Assembly: GCA_020851015.1 (NCBI GenBank) | Contig: JADZDN010000112.1 | Span: 1 to 5,828, forward strand | DNA: 5,828 bases | Source of the DNA: Alphaproteobacteria bacterium | GTDB taxonomy: Bacteria; Pseudomonadota; Alphaproteobacteria; JAEULC01 | Direction of reading: 5' to 3' | In this document: piece by piece, positions 5,094-5,828 of the stretch | Position numbering within the stretch: the stretch's first letter is position 1 | Layout of the letters: each line of letters starts with the position of its first letter | Notes under the pieces: generated by a model | Seen by the model: the letters and a program-made list of their open reading frames with translations, nothing else | Database searches by the model: none | What the model was told of the DNA's origin: nothing | Translations under genes and position numbers: made by a program

Positions 5094-5828
5094 TCACGCG
5101 GTTGGGTCGCGGAGCGTGCCGGTCTTCTTGAGCGCGCGGACCAGGGCGGCCCACAGGCCGCAGGCCACCAGCCCGGCGCCGATCCACAGCAGGCTGCGGC
5201 CGGCCGCCGGCCAGCCGAGCCGCGTGTAGGACTGGTAGGCGAAGACCAGCAGCGCGGTCACGATCCACGAAAAGAAGCTGCCGTATTCCTTGATCACCAG
5301 CCGCCGCCAGTTGAACGTCATGCCTTCGGTCGCCGGGCCGATCGCCGACAGCGAGGGCAGCCAGCGGTTCACCCGCCGGCAGTACCCGTCGTATTCCTGG
5401 CCGAACTGGCCGCGCAGGTAGCGCTCCTCGGCGGCGACGATGGCGCGGTAGGAGACCAGGAAGAACAGGCCGCCCAGCCCATAGGCGAGCGGGTTGTTGT
5501 GGATCACGAACAGCCCGGCCAGGACCAGCAGGTTGCCGACATAAAGGGGATTGCGCGAGGTCGCGAACATGCCTTCCTGCACCAGCCGGGCCGCATAGAT
5601 CTGCTTGTTGACCCCGCCGCGCTTGATGTAGGCGAGCCCGACCACGGTGGCGCGCAGGCCCTGGCCCATCAGGCACACCAGCAGGCCCGTCAGGTCTAGC
5701 CAGCGGTCGGCCGCCCAGCTGCCGAGGAAGGGCTGGGGCGGGCAGAGGATGAAGATGGCCGCCATCACGGCGGGAAACACGCCGTTGCGGTAGCGGAACA
5801 GGAAATTGCCGTAGCGGACGATCAGGGA
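5094..5828 (-). CDS. Membrane methyltransferase of the PEMT/isoprenylcysteine carboxyl methyltransferase superfamily, 5' end outside the window
   Basis: The frame is open from the right edge to the TGA at 5094, giving 244 visible residues; the true start is beyond the window. The protein is an integral membrane protein with about six hydrophobic segments. It carries family signatures: ATSRNPLYVGNLL (89-101 of the visible part), a relative of the HxRNPxY SAM-binding motif, and EERYL..FGQEY..Y..RV.RWLP (134-158), the conserved cytosolic C-terminal motif of PEMT/ICMT-type enzymes. The usual His of the first motif is Thr/Ser here. Relatives methylate phospholipid head groups, isoprenylcysteine, quinone precursors or small thiols; the acceptor here is unknown. 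The visible start GNFLFRYRN also fits the family. It is the first visible gene of the minus-strand cluster, and its stop overlaps a GTG that could start the LprI-like gene. An in-frame GTG at 5780 is not a credible start because conserved-looking sequence continues upstream. Confidence 0.85.
   Translation of the reverse strand, partial: SLIVRYGNFLFRYRNGVFPAVMAAIFILCPPQPFLGSWAADRWLDLTGLLVCLMGQGLRATVVGLAYIKRGGVNKQIYAARLVQEGMFATSRNPLYVGNLLVLAGLFVIHNNPLAYGLGGLFFLVSYRAIVAAEERYLRGQFGQEYDGYCRRVNRWLPSLSAIGPATEGMTFNWRRLVIKEYGSFFSWIVTALLVFAYQSYTRLGWPAAGRSLLWIGAGLVACGLWAALVRALKKTGTLRDPTA

Noticed and set aside
4114..5229. 371-codon plus-strand frame across GST, LprI-like and membrane methyltransferase genes
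   Set aside because: It runs antisense across three well-supported genes and has no domain of its own.

Overview
The window is about 70% G+C chromosomal DNA. Coding is dense, starts are often GTG, and genes sit in closely spaced same-strand groups. The gene families (AMI1-like amidase, FMN-dependent hydroxy-acid dehydrogenase-like N-terminus, RMD1/DUF155 protein, PEMT/ICMT-type membrane methyltransferase) and an intergenic motif resembling a GC-rich dispersed repeat suggest an alphaproteobacterium, possibly of the Rhodospirillales/Reyranella type. This is a family-level impression; no rRNA or other strong taxonomic marker is present. I saw no tRNA, rRNA, transposase, integrase, phage gene or CRISPR array.

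Layout: (1) 1-123, minus strand: the first 41 codons of a gene running off the left edge, probably an FMN-dependent alpha-hydroxy-acid dehydrogenase. (2) 124-227: a 104-bp divergent promoter region with a 15-bp inverted repeat lying between two predicted -35 elements. (3) 228-2053, plus strand: a two-gene unit of beta-carbonic anhydrase and amidase-signature hydrolase, joined by a GTGA stop/start overlap. (4) 2054-2325: a 272-bp convergent intergenic region without a convincing gene. It holds a 14-bp perfect palindrome, a repeat-like motif and a UUCG-capped hairpin. (5) 2326-5828, minus strand: five genes transcribed right to left with gaps of about 17-56 nt or a 4-nt overlap. In transcription order they are a membrane methyltransferase (5' end outside the window), a small secreted LprI-like four-cysteine protein, a glutathione S-transferase, an RMD1/DUF155 C-terminally anchored membrane protein, and a soluble class I SAM-dependent methyltransferase.

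How they may work together: co-translation of the anhydrase and amidase would suit amide or carbamate hydrolysis that yields CO2 and NH3, but the substrate cannot be read from sequence. The minus-strand cluster combines two methyltransferases, a GST, a periplasmic protein and a membrane-anchored protein. That mix suggests envelope or xenobiotic-stress functions, but no pathway is established and the cluster is best treated as uncharacterised. Nothing in the window is a clear novel defence or mobile system. The most worthwhile leads are the RMD1-containing five-gene cluster, the anhydrase-amidase coupling, and the divergent control region with a probable leaderless start.
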